Source: Panorpa germanica (lineage: Eukaryota > Arthropoda > Insecta > Mecoptera > Panorpidae). From it: a stretch of DNA of 64,000 bases. Shown piece by piece: positions 10,691-22,384 of the stretch. The DNA is taken from NCBI GenBank assembly GCA_963678705.1, contig OY783204.1, positions 28,964,759 through 29,028,758 on the forward strand, in the 5' to 3' direction. Each line of letters starts with the position of its first letter. Position 1 is the stretch's first letter. Made by a program: the position numbers and the translations under genes. The notes beneath the pieces are model-generated. The model saw nothing but the letters and a program-made list of their open reading frames with translations, was not told the origin of the DNA and made no database searches.

Positions 10691-12983
10691 TCCGTCATCC
10701 ACCTCTTGTCCTTATCTCCTTTACAAAAATCCTCTATATTTCTGGACTGAAGTTTAACTATATATATACCTCTCACTTTTACACACTGAGCTACAAATTA
10801 AATTTTAAAACAATACAGAATCGAGTGCAAGAAATAATAGGGTATAATCCTATTTATAAAACTAATGTATATCATTTTAAAACAGATTCCGATGTCGCTT
10901 TAACCACGGAAAATAAGTTAAGACAATTAAATTACGTAACATAATTACGTTACAATACAAGCAGCATATGACGGCGTCGCCGACGTCGACGCCGGTTGCT
11001 AATATCGAAGCCACAACTCAGTCGGCTGACGTCGCATCGCAGGGAGGATGACAAAGCGTCTATTCTATAGAGATAGTCAATGATATAGTGGTCTGCGTAG
11101 AGGTCTAATGTAAGTATATTGAGGTCTACGTTGAGCTACGGTGTTATCGCTACGAGTTACGTATAGAGAAAGATTTTAAAAATCTAAATTAGTTATTAAA
11201 ACTTTTTAAATGTTTTAACTTTTAGTGAATATTTTGTGAAGGAACTTTAGAAATGAATTAGGTAAAGAAAAACCATTCCTTTTTACATTTAAATTTGTTG
11301 ATATTATTTTGTAGCTATAGGTTATAATATTATTGATTTTATATTACGTATCTTTTATATTTTCTTCAATAAATCGCACACTGCATTATGCCAACGCTGG
11401 CATATATTTTTATACAGGTTTATATACGCGTTTATCTTCGTACTAAATAATGTCGACAGGACAAAGCTTTGCATAGTTCGGTTAAGGGATCTTGTAACAA
11501 CATGTTTCAGCAAATACACTAGCATCTAAACATGGTGTCTCCTACACGACAATCACTAATTACTAGCTTTGAAATAACGCAGCAGTGCAAGCTCAGTATA
11601 ATTTTTTAACAAGTGCACAGCACATGGAAAAGAAAAAATTGAAAAATATAATAAAGCAGTTTTAAAGAATGATAGAAGTGTGTCAGTCTATATTTTGAAG
11701 AAAACTTCAACTTTGATCTTAACCTAATCAGGGATACAACATCAATTACTTTCAGCGTATTTCTAAGATAACTGTCTTAAAGAAATTGATAAAATATTTT
11801 ATTGTGTTACATGTTAACACTATTTTGTTATATATATATATATATATATTATTGTATTATTTGAATAACATCTATAGTTAATGAAGTACTTTGTCACTTT
11901 CACTCCAACGTAATGAACTAATCTTTCATCTCATTTACATTAACCATGAATTATATATGGTTCAATGATAATAAATGTTCAATTAGGATTTTAATTTAAA
12001 TTTTGTGCCCTGTTTCTACAATGCTAATTATAATTATAAATCACCTTGGTTTGTTATCAAAAATAGAATATGTAAGTGATGATGATTGTTGTTAGTTCAT
12101 TATATGTTGCATCATGTGAATCAAGGTCAGGACAGGATACACCTGTGTTCTTCATTGAGCTACCTAGGTTCAAATTTCACTAATTAAGCTGGTCTAATTA
12201 CAAATTTTATTTAAAGAATTTTCTAAAAATAAGTTTTCTTTCTTTTTAACAGTTTTAATTTAGCGCTTCTTTCTTATTATATTTTTAGACCCGGTTTTCA
12301 TAATTAATTAAAACAACAACGATAATTAATATTTCAACAGCGATATCTCATTAAAGGAAAATGCTACAATCACTAGCAGGATAATATCCAGGAAAATATT
12401 TATTGTTCAGCTTTAAAAGTTTCTCTGTTTTCCCCCTTTATTTCCCACATAAGTTAACCTCTTTTTAAAATTGATTTTAACCGTTGGACCCATTTTAATC
12501 ATAGATTCGTTCCCTAATTAATAAACAACTGGGTATATAAAGCCATTCTAGCCCATGTTCTAGTTAATGTTACCCGTATTTTCAAAAGCTGAGCTTTTTT
12601 AGAAAGCTTTATTCTATAGTATCTGTACAACTGGTAAGAGTTTTTCATTTTGCGGCATAAAATATTTACGTGGACTTCTGTAAAATGAATGTCCCACAAT
12701 TTAAAACCGCGTTAGAGTAATAAATTTCAAAATGGTGGTATTTTAGGGGAATAAGGGGGCTGCTAGCGATAGCTACATGTTTGCTAAAAGTATTTTATAT
12801 GTGGAGAACAAAATAGGGTGAGAATTAAGAGGTGTTTTAGATTCGAAATTAATTAAAAGTTTTTTTATAAGTTAATCAATTTATTATGTTTAATTTAGGA
12901 TCCATTGAAGTCGTCTTTATTTTAAAAGGATAATAAATGGAGAAAAAATAATTTAATTTATTACCACGTATAATACAAGGTGT
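10691..12983. other. Non-coding stretch with one CpG-rich block
   Basis: AT-rich apart from 10971-11055, which is dense in CG dinucleotides (ACGGCGTCGCCGACGTCGAC). A GTAAGT-like donor sits at 11129-11134, but no acceptor or frame supports an exon. (TA)n at 11829-11850. Confidence 0.4.
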
Positions 12984-12988
12984 ACCAC

Positions 12989-13434
12989 TGTTTGAATCGC
13001 GATTAGTTTACCGCGATTTATGATGCGAGGATGTGCGATGATGATGTTGTCGAATTATGTGAAGAAAACCACGAATATTTTCTATATTGAATTAAATTGA
13101 TTTATTAAGAACTATCAACTACAAGCAACTGAGCTAAACGAATGACTACGAATGAATGAATGAACCTTTTCCTTAAATATAATAGTTAAGTTAACAGTTA
13201 ATTTAAATAGAACATGAGTACAATGAAATCAAAATTATAAAATAAAACATAAGTACAATGGAGTCAACATTATAAAATAAACATAAAAACAATGGAATCA
13301 AAATTGTAAAATAACCAGCACAAGCCGGGGTCTAAGAATGAATAAAAATTTATAATCAATTGACTATTCTAACAACAAACAAAATTAAAATTACAAAACT
13401 GATGTGTATTGCTACTCGTATATAGGACGGAACA
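12989..13434 (-). repeat. 3' LTR of BelPao-2
   Basis: 446 bp. On the minus strand it starts TGTTCCGTCC and ends GATTCAAACA. The sequence just upstream on that strand, AAGGCGGGCTGTA, is a weak polypurine-tract candidate. Confidence 0.92.
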
Positions 13435-13471
13435 TACAGCCCGCCTTGAACTATCTGTAGTTCAAAGTTTA

Positions 13472-16090
13472 TTATTTGTGGAGTCCTTTGTTGCGATGCA
13501 ATTTCCCATTGAAGCAGTTTAAGTGTTGCAGCATATATTTTGCATGAATTTTAATTACACGTCCTAGCAGCCATTGAAGGAGAGGAGGTGTGTCTTCTCC
13601 AATCAAGAGTAGTTTTCCGACCGTTAGATTCGGTGATTTCCATTGCTGAGATGACCGCGTAATTAATTGACAAAGGTACCACTGCTTCCAAAAATGTTGC
13701 GTGATCTGCTGTGCGTGTTGATAAACAGGCATCTGGCTGGAGCTGGAGCTGGTGCTAGTCCAATCAGGTTGAGGAAAGCTTGTCAGTGGACCACCAATAG
13801 GAAAATGGTATGGTGTAAAAGGAACAATATTATGCGGGTCAGGAGCCAAGGGACATATGGAACGAGAATTTAATATGGCTTGGATCTCAACTGCATAAGT
13901 ATTTAATGGCTCATACTGAAAATGAGTAGTACCTAGGGTGAGCGTCAAGTGTTTCTTAAAGTGCGCTTCATTGAGTTCGTGATTTGCCCTATAAACACTT
14001 AAGCTCTGACGATGACGATGTCGTCTTTTTATAATATGCAACGATTTAATATATTTGAACCCGACGCGAAGCAACGGACAGGTTTGTGTTAATCGGTATG
14101 GCGGAGGATCTCCCATAATGTGGTGTGTGAGACGAGGCTTGGCTCGAAAACAGATCACACATTGGTGTATGATTTTTCGCGTAATGCTACGACGGTCCGG
14201 AGGCCAAGGAGTTTGACGCACGGAATATACAGTTGTTTGAATACCGGCATGATTGAGCAGAACATGCTCCGGTCGTATAATAGTTTGCGTGATAGTATAT
14301 GAATAAATATGTATATGGTAATGTTGACTATCAGGTAACCCAGCGAGAGTAAAATTGTCACCTACACGAATACTACCCGTAGAATCGAAAAACGGGTTAA
14401 TCGGCATTAAACGACTGTTTTCAGGAATAGGTATCCCCTTGCGTAATTGATTTATTTTCGCTGAAAAGGCGGATAATTGTATTATTTTAATAATAGTATC
14501 GCGGACTGTTACCTTTCCCGAAAACGATAAAATGCTATTAGTTCGCTGTGAATTGAAGCATCGCGGATTATTAATGACATGATTGAGGTATGTAACAATA
14601 CGGGTAGGTTTGTCCAGCGCTGAATATTTTTCAAGTGGCTCTAATACTCGCGATTGTACCTTTAGGTAGTTGGAATTAGCAATCTCGTATGTTTTTAAAG
14701 CAGGAAGCTCAATGCTCGATAAAATTGTTTTGGACCATGGACTCTGAGGCTTTAATAGCCACGGAGGTTTATGCCGCCATAGTTTTCCTGCAATAAATTC
14801 CGAATGAAACGGACCGCGAGAGTCTAGATTCGCGGGTTTGTTGAGTGACGCAACGTGTTGACAAGGACACGTGGCGGTTAGTCGCTGTAGTTTGGCGACG
14901 TGTTTATTACCAAATGGTTGTGTGCGATGTAGATAAGTTTTGAACCAATGTAATCCCAGTGTAGAATCACACCGCAAGACAAGGTAGTCACTAGTAATTA
15001 AAGGCGCGTTTTTTACGGTAAAAAATCGAGCAAACAGAAGGGCGTCGCGGAGCGCTAGACGCTGTAACGAAATGGAGCTCACGGGAGCCACTCGAGATTT
15101 GGAACAAATTAAATGACCACGAACCTTATCATGTTCATCTACAGATCGTAGGTAACTACAGGCGCCATATGCTTTCTGGCCTGTATCACAAATCTTATGT
15201 ATTGGAATATTTTTAGGTTCGGCTTCCGTGATGCAGCGCTTGAACCGTAGCGATTCTTGATCAAAATAAAACTCAAGTGAGTTGTCGAAAAATGGAGGTC
15301 TATTACCTAATGATTTTATAGCAGCAGGAGTGCTATATTTTATACTATTGCCGCTGACCGAAATGGTAACTTCAGTTCGGTCAGGCCTTAAAACCTTAGC
15401 CGTGACTTCAGTTGTAGAACGATCCTGAGAGCCAACGTCTGAAGCAACCTTGTTATGAGTTTCTGCGATACCTTCCGGATTTGTAAGATCCACTATGGCA
15501 GTAGCTAATAAGGTTTCGACAGGTATGCGAGTCTGTAAGTTGTGGTTAAATTCAGGTATCTCCGAGTGAGATACTGATTCTGTATCAATATCATTAGCAG
15601 GTGATGTAGGTGTATCAATGTGCCCGGCTAATTGATTACTATGCACGGGTGGTGAACTATTCAATTGATTTTGGGTCTGAGGACTGTTGCTCAATGATTC
15701 TAGGCCTTGATTATACGTTGATAATACCGGTGTTCCCATAATACTACTAGCAGTGGATACCCTAGAACCAGATGGGTTGGGAGAATTTGTTTTTCGCGAA
15801 TCTAAAATTTTAGTGGCCTTATCGCATGCTTTCCAATACTGATCCTCAAACTCATCCCTATATTGATACTGTTCCTCCGGAACACATCCTTCCTCATCCG
15901 CTACCAATAAGTCTATCTCGTCTTGATATGCTAATAATTTTTCACGCGTTTGCTTTATCTCGTCGTATATACTTTTTAACATACAAGAATACTCTTCCGA
16001 ATCATTATTAAGAAGGTTCACGAATGATGTTAGAGCTCGTTTTGCAGTCGCGCGTTTGATCTTTAAAAGTCTAACTTGCCCTTCAGCCAT
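13472..16090 (-). pseudogene. Chimeric, deleted Gag-Pol reading frame of BelPao-2
   Basis: 872 codons, no stop. Residues 1-105: charged Gag-like N-terminus (start MAEGQVRLLK). 105-185: Ser/Thr/Pro/Asn linker. 188-262: aspartic protease region (LLATAIVDLTNPEG then SDVGSQD), where the expected D-S/T-G reads D218-V219-G220. 295-430: RNase H region (DTGQKAYGA, KSRVAPVSS, RCDSTLGLHW, NLDSRG). 500-665: integrase zinc-binding part (RVGDNFTLAGL, HAGIQ, CVICFRAKP). 667-710: integrase core reduced to a stub. 710-850: C-terminal integrase segment (VEIQAILNSR, GRVIKIH). The Gag core and the whole reverse transcriptase are missing. Many motif positions are substituted while the frame stays open. The protein cannot copy itself; a structural role is possible but unproven. 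Confidence 0.85.
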
Positions 16091-17560
16091 TATTAAATAA
16101 TGGGAATTTTGTTAAAAGTAAAAATATGTACGACCAAATGCTAGGATAATTGGCGAATTGGGAAAATAGGAGGAGTAATTGTTCGGAATTAAATGAGTTG
16201 CCAAGGATTATTGGTGAATCACCTGACTTACTTGATCACGTCGATGTATTGTTCTGTATCCGCAGTGAAGACGATTTGAAGTTTCAATGAAGAACGTCAC
16301 TCCGGTTATGATTATACAAATGATGATGTGCTATTTGTATAATTCTTTGCATAAAAAATGTTTGATTGCACACAATTGATGTAGTTGTTTCTCACAAGAT
16401 GAATAGTTTCCAATGTTGCAAATGACGATTGATGACGAATAATAGGCTGGATGCGTGATGATCCAGCGCTGTTCTATAATGCCTACGCTGATTCGTGGCG
16501 AATAATAGGCTGGATGCGTGATGATCCAACGCTTGTAGATTATACCCACGCTGATTGGTGGCGAATAATAGGCTGGATATATATGATCCAACGCTTGTAG
16601 ATTATCCCACGCTGATTGGTGGCGAATAATAGGCTGGATATATATGATCCAACGCTTGTAGATTATGCCCACGCTGATTGGTGGCGAATAATAGACTGGA
16701 TATATATGATCCAACGCTTGTAGATTATCCCACGCTGATTGGTGGCGAATAATAGGCTGGATGCTTAATGATCACAACGCTTCTAGATTATGCCATGCCG
16801 ATTGATGGCGAATAATAGGCTGGATATATATGATCCAACGCTTGTAGATTATCCACGCTGATTGGTGGCGAATAATAGGCTGGATATATATGATCCAACG
16901 CTTGTAGATTATTCCACGCTGATTGGTGGCGAATAATAGGCAGGATGCGTGATGATCCAGCGGTTGTAGATTATCCCACGCTGATTGGTGGCGAATAATA
17001 GACTGGATATGTATGATCTCAGCACTTGTAGATTATGCCCACGCTGATTGGTGGCGAATAATAGGCTGGATATATATGATCCAACGCTTGTAGATTATCC
17101 CACGCTGATTGGTGGCGAATAATAGACTGGATATATGTGATCCAACGCTTGTAGATGATTCCACGCTGATTGGTGGCGAATAATAGGCTGGATATGTATG
17201 ATCTCAGCACTTGTAGATTATGCCCACGCTGATTGGTGGCGAATAATAGACTGGATATATGATCCAATGCTTGTAGATTATCCCACGCTGATTGGTGGCG
17301 AATAATAGGCTGGATATATGTGATCCAACGCTTGTAGATTATTCCACGCTGATTGGTGGCGAATAATAGGCTGGATGCGTGATGATCCAGCGCTGTTCTA
17401 TAATGCCAACGCTGATTGCTGGCGATTGATAGAGTTATTTCTACTACCTGATTATTCTGCTCACGAGAATACACACTTGTTGTAGTTATTGATAATGACT
17501 GCGCAATTGCAGGTAACACAAATGAACTGATTACTATCACGGTTCACTGTTCACTATCTG
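16091..17560 (-). other. Long untranslated leader of BelPao-2
   Basis: About 1.47 kb between the primer site and the reading-frame start, two-thirds of it minisatellite. Open frames inside (16331-16714 and 17019-17540) are repeats of the same unit in rotating frames and are not considered genes. Confidence 0.75.
16424..17427. repeat. 61-bp minisatellite, about 16 copies
   Basis: Tandem array with a unit near 61 bp. On the plus strand each unit contains GCTGATTGGTGGCGAATAAT, then GCTGGAT, a variable 8-12 bp spacer (ATATATATG or GCGTGATG), then ATCCAACGCTTGTAGATTAT. The first and last units share a variant ending CAGCGCTGTTCTATAATGCC, and at least two sub-types alternate inside. It lies in the leader of BelPao-2 and ends about 150 bp from the 5' LTR. 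Confidence 0.95.
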
Positions 17561-17576
17561 GCTATCGAAGGACCAA
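17561..17576 (-). other. Primer binding site of BelPao-2
   Basis: On the minus strand TGGTCCTTCGATAGC starts one base after the 5' LTR. The first 11 bases equal those of the BelPao-1 site, pointing to the same primer tRNA. Confidence 0.75.
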
Positions 17577-18022
17577 TGTTTGAATCGCGATTAGTTTACC
17601 GCGATTTATGATGCGAGGATGTGCGATGATGATGTTGTCGAATTATGTGAAGAAAACCACGAATATTTTCTATATTGAATTAAATTGATTTATTAAGAAC
17701 TATCAACTACAAGCAACTGAGCTAAACGAATGACTACGAATGAATGAATGAACCTTTTCCTTAAATATAATAGTTAAGTTAACAGTTAATTTAAATAGAA
17801 CATGAGTACAATGAAATCAAAATTATAAAATAAAACATAAGTACAATGGAGTCAACATTATAAAATAAACATAAAAACAATGGAATCAAAATTGTAAAAT
17901 AACCAGCACAAGCCGGGGTCTAAGAATGAATAAAAATTTATAATCAATTGACTATTCTAACAACAAACAAAATTAAAATTACAAAACTTATGTGTATTGC
18001 TACTCGTATATAGGACGGAACA
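17577..18022 (-). repeat. 5' LTR of BelPao-2
   Basis: 446 bp, one mismatch to the partner LTR. Flanked on the outside by ACCAC (18023-18027). Confidence 0.92.
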
Positions 18023-18027
18023 ACCAC

Positions 18028-20754
18028 TAAGAACTGACTATTATTTTGAAGCTTACGTTTTAAATTTGATATACGTATTCTAGAAACTAATCCTCGCTTC
18101 CACTCTCTACTACATCTAATTCAATAAGATCAAGCCGTTTTACAACTGAAATGCGTTACTAACTCAACAATTGTATAACCCCCACTCCTCTATACCATAT
18201 AAAAATATTTAAATTATTTTTATTGTATTTTTCCATTATAACATATTTTTGTTCACGTCAGTTTTTTGTAATTTATTAGCCAACTAATTAAAACAAAACA
18301 ATTTATTATTTTAATTAACTTTGTATATTTCCATTTAAGCCAGTCAACAGTTGTTATACCGGTATTTTTCAAAACACAAACAGATTTACTAGAACAAAGC
18401 GTTGTATTTAAAAAAATATTCATTTATCAAAATGTTGTGGTGGTTCTATGAGGATGGATATACGATATTTCACATTTTTACCACTTTGCACTAAAACAAA
18501 GTAATGATGAATAGAAATATGTATGTGTAGGTATGTACTCTTTAAAATACTACCACTATAACCCATCTCTCATTTCTCGTTACCCATCTCTCGCCCCCTC
18601 AGACAAAAACCCTTCAGAATCTTCTGATTATATAAAACATTATGCGATTGCAGTGAATATATTATTTGTGTAGATGTATTTTTCTATCAGAGATGCAAAG
18701 GCATCTCCATTAGCGCCGTCAGGATTGTTTTCAGGGAGGTGTTCAAAGGAAAAGAGTAGAGGAGGACTCTGAATTCATTGTTAAGGTGTTAAAAGCATTT
18801 GGACAGCGACCTTAATAATTAAAATTTGATTCCTTATTCTTTTTCTGTATTATCAAACATTCTTTTTGTACTTTAAAAGATGTGTCTTTAAACGTTGTTG
18901 TGATCTAAAAAAATGTCACCAACATCCCTTAAAATTTGAAGTAGGATTAACCCTTAAGCTACCTACAAAAGTATAATCTTGTCGTCTAACAATTCTCTGA
19001 AATTTTTAATTAATTATATAAACCATAATATATTTACGAGGTAGTTAAAATATAAATTATCTTCTACGTGTATATACATTTGAACACTTAAAACATATGT
19101 AATGTGGGTAGCATACCTTCCAGGCGTAATCATTCTTTGGTTGTGTTCTCCACTATAGCTGTAGCAGAAGCTATAGCTAATCAGAAGTTGGAAGCCACCA
19201 TGTGATATATAAGTATCATAAACCTTACAAGGGCAAGTAATACGGGAACAGGGAATAGGGAAGGTAGTACGGGAACAGGAACTAGCGCAGATAGTATGGT
19301 CTGATAACCCAAAGAGCAAAGACCGAAACTAATTATTGGGAAGTACTAGCAAATCCCGAAACCCAAAACATAAATGGAAACCCATAAAGCAGGAAATCAT
19401 CCGTTGGACTATGATGCGATAGCCCCCCCCCCCTCTCTCTCACGATTACTGATCGCCAATCGCTTATGGGGTATAAAATGATGAATTATTTAGAATGCCA
19501 TCGAAAGGGACTTGAAAGAAGGAGTGGAATGGAGTGGAACGAGAAAATCTCGTAAAAGTATTAGGATGAAAAAGTTTACAAGAAAATATACCATTAGAGA
19601 TTTTAAATTTTATATATAGGGTGTATCTCACATTGATGTTCATAAAAAAATATTTATATATGGTTTTATAAAAAGTGACTCGGTTTTAGAGATATTAGCG
19701 TTTGTTATGAGTGAACTACAGTTCATTTCATGAAGAGCATGAAACTATTCATCAAGTCTGTCAAATTGTTAACAAGTTTACAGAAGTATATCATTCTATG
19801 TCGTACTTGAAAAGAAATATTCCAAATGGAATTAAATGCATGATCATATTCGTGCAGTAGAGGTACCCACATCGAACAGTGACATGTTTTTCATGAGGAT
19901 AATACAGTATTTAATATAAAACGTGTTTATATTAAGAGATACTTGGAAAAAATTACTCATCCTTCGTGGTCACCTTATTCAAACATTGTAATATAAGAAA
20001 TTAATCAAATTAACAAACATAATGTGAAAATCTTTTTGATCTTTGTTAACAAAATTCCTTTCATTTGACGACACCTCAATACCAGTAATTAAGTCACACT
20101 ATAAAGTAATGACGTCATCCATGAACCCCTGACTGCTAGGCAAACAAACAAACACATAGAAACGTTCTTTACCGTGCATACGATTCAGGATGAAGCTTAA
20201 AACCACCTATAATACGTATACACTGTATCGAGCTTTTTTCAAAAGCTCTAAAATGTGCTTTCTATTTCATTAAATTCATTCGAATCCTTTAATAGGTTGA
20301 GAAGAGACATGGGGTTGTAGAGAAGAGGGGGATGATTTTAATGTTGGAAATGTTAGAGGGGTATTTGTTGCAAAGGTTTTTAGGGTTAAGTACGAGGTAT
20401 GAAATAAGAGTCAGGGGGTAGTTTTGAAATCAAAAGGAGGGACGGGGTTTTGTGTGAAATGAATTGAAATTACCGTATTTACTACAGGTTTTTGTATGTT
20501 TTATTTATTTTTGGGATAATCATGATATAGAAAAAGTAAATTTAATGTTAACGGAGTTTTATACATATATAAATACATAGGGGTTTGATTAAAAAGCTAT
20601 TAAATTAATTATTATGCATATGGTACGATTGCAACAGCTTGTTCATATTAAAATTCATTATAACAATTACAATAAATATTAATTACTTAATAATATATTG
20701 CCAGTGGCGAATCTGAGACTAATGTGCAGTACTCAAAATGGAGATAATTTTTAA
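18028..20754. other. Non-coding stretch, likely intron
   Basis: AT-rich, with C9 and CT runs at 19424-19441. A conceptual HPSWSPYS at about 19963 faintly recalls the end of a DDE transposase motif, but nothing around it supports this. If the minus-strand PH-domain gene is real, this is its intron downstream of the 21.5 kb exon. Confidence 0.4.
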
Positions 20755-20980
20755 CAAGTATAATTCAAATTACGAGAGTTCGGCGGCGACTCATACTTAG
20801 AACAAGTTGTGGGGTATAAACTGCCGATATAACTAAAAAGCATTGACTCACTTGGTCTTCTATAATGTATATAGAAACGAATGAGATAAAATTCATTATC
20901 GTATTATAGATTTATACCGCTCTTATAACCCCTTTTAAGTATAAGTCGCCGCCGAACTCTCGTGATTTGGACTATACTTG
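20755..20980 (+). mobile_element. MITE-A copy 1 (complete)
   Basis: About 220 bp with near-perfect long terminal inverted repeats: left CAAATTACGAGAGTTCGGCG and right CCGCCGAACTCTCGTGATTTG, extending to TATACTTA-like sequence. TA at both borders, embedded in CAAGTA...TACTTG. No coding capacity. Related copies lie at 30191-30978 (split), 34090, 36285 and 39468. The structure fits a Tc1/mariner-type MITE. Confidence 0.85.
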
Positions 20981-21570
20981 GTTTCTTTAATAAATACGCA
21001 AATTTCGTGAAGTGAAATTCTATAAAAGAAGCCATTCTCACCTTCTTTATTTTAGTTTTCAGTTTGCATAGTTCTGCAAAAATAACATGAAACTAAAATT
21101 AAAACAGTAGATGGGACTGGTAATTAGATAATTTCATTTTTAAAGCAACACTTTCACAATTAATATACGTATAACTGATTAGTGGAAATGTTTGAGGGGA
21201 TAGATTGAGGGCACAAATTATTTACCTTTGTAACCAACCATTATAAATTCAATGGCACCATGTTTGTAGAGTTGAAATATAAAATAAAACTGAAAGGGGT
21301 TTTTGTGTATACAATTTACAATGGCGGGTGGCTGGCTAGCTTGTAGGCATTTTTGCACAACATGTGGCACACACGGCGCGTGCTTTATTATCATAATAAC
21401 CGCGATTATAACATACGTGTCCCTTTTTAAATTACTGAAAAATTAAATCATATTGTGGGTTGGACATTTTTAAGTATTGTTACAGGAATGATGAAATTTT
21501 AAGCTTTGTAAATTAGTAGCTTTATCAAATAATCTTTCACAAAACTTAGGAGTTAATATTGAAGACTTAC

Positions 21571-22173
21571 TCGTTTGTTGTCCCTGAACTTCAACCATCC
21601 CGAGACAATCGTCTGGTCTGGATTCCCAGGAACTTCGTACGGCAGTTCGATATCATCCTGGTGTTCACTAATACTTCTGGAAGGTGAAGCAAACACACCT
21701 GGTTCCCCAATACTTCTAGCTGGCGATCCAAACACTGACATAGGCTCTCCAATACTTCTAACAGGAGAACTAAATACTCCAGGTTCCCCCATTCTGGAGC
21801 TAAAGTCAGTCTTCCTTCTAAGCAACGGAGAATTCTCTGCAGAATCGAACCTCCTGATCGACATTGGCGAACTGTTGCAGCTGTCATTGCAAAACTCAGT
21901 TCGCCTCTTCATCATCGGAGTGGAGGATGTCGAAGAAGGGTCTAAATCGCGCCGTATCGCTAGAGGAGTGTTGCTGCAAGAATCGTCCATCCTTCGTTGT
22001 GTCAACGGCGAGTTCCTGCAGCTCTGACTGTCATGTCTATTTGACGATGTCATGGCTAGAATCCTTTTACCTAATTTAGGGGTTGGTGTTGCTTTGGGGG
22101 TTGTGTAGGTATGAATTTCTGGTAGATCATCACGGTTCTTATTAGAGGATGATATTCTCGAACAGTCTGTCAT
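21571..22173 (-). CDS. Exon of a PH-domain docking protein (possibly DOK7-like), N-terminal part
   Basis: 201 codons from ATG at 22173 to a splice donor CGA|GTAAGT (donor bases 21565-21570), ending in phase 0. Upstream in-frame TAA (about 22207) supports the ATG unless an intron border lies between. The last residues, TIVSGWLKFRDNKR, are the first strand of a PH domain; a Trp-rich continuation is expected in the next exon, which I could not find. Residues 50-125 carry five S/T-P-x-x-x-R-R units (SPLTQRR, TPLAIRR, TPMMKRR, SPMSIRR, and SPLLRRK as a variant). Residues 132-175 carry three 13-14-residue GEP...SP.RSI repeats. Such Ser/Pro/Arg-rich tracts are probably disordered phosphorylation targets. 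The DOK7-like call rests only on the PH start; other PH adaptors remain possible. Coding status is well supported, family less so. Confidence 0.72.
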
Positions 22174-22384
22174 GTTAGGGGTTAGATTATCTTCACCACC
22201 GGAGTCTTAACACCCCTTTACAACCTTTTTAATCTTTCCTTTATGTTTGTTATCGTGATGTTTCTCAGATGAGATGCGAAACGGACACTCTTATTTCATT
22301 AACATTATTTTTTAAGTGTTAAGTAACCTTAAGTTTATTCATAACTGCGCTAATGATTATTACTAAGTTCAAGCCACGCTGGAT
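22174..22384 (-). other. Candidate 5' UTR part of the PH-domain exon
   Basis: A fair splice acceptor (CTTTTCCACCACAG) on the minus strand ends at 22385. If used, the exon spans 21571-22384, with 211 bases of leader containing in-frame stops and two short upstream frames. An alternative border at GTTAAG (about 22204) has a poor pyrimidine tract. Confidence 0.3.

Larger units (their letters stand above)
12989..18022 (-). mobile_element. Bel/Pao LTR retrotransposon with minisatellite leader (BelPao-2)
   Basis: Minus-strand insertion of 5034 bp. Its LTRs (17577-18022 as 5' LTR, 12989-13434 as 3' LTR) are both 446 bp with TG...CA ends, flanked by the perfect 5-bp duplication ACCAC (12984-12988 and 18023-18027). 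I found one mismatch between them (G at 13401, T at 17989), so the insertion is young. Order on the minus strand: 5' LTR, primer site, leader dominated by a 61-bp tandem repeat, one 872-codon frame, 3' LTR. The frame lacks reverse transcriptase and most of Gag and the integrase core, so the element must depend on enzymes from an intact relative. Confidence 0.92.

Noticed and set aside
10402-10944. 180-codon open frame rich in Leu, Ser and Phe
   Set aside because: Caused by the pyrimidine-rich repeat and a short tandem repeat; no domain, no splice support.
16331-17540. Two open frames of 127 and 173 codons in the minisatellite
   Set aside because: They are translations of the 61-bp repeat in rotating frames, in the element leader.
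19950-19995. Possible DDE transposase motif (HPSWSPYS)
   Set aside because: Eight residues only, no further transposase blocks or terminal repeats nearby.
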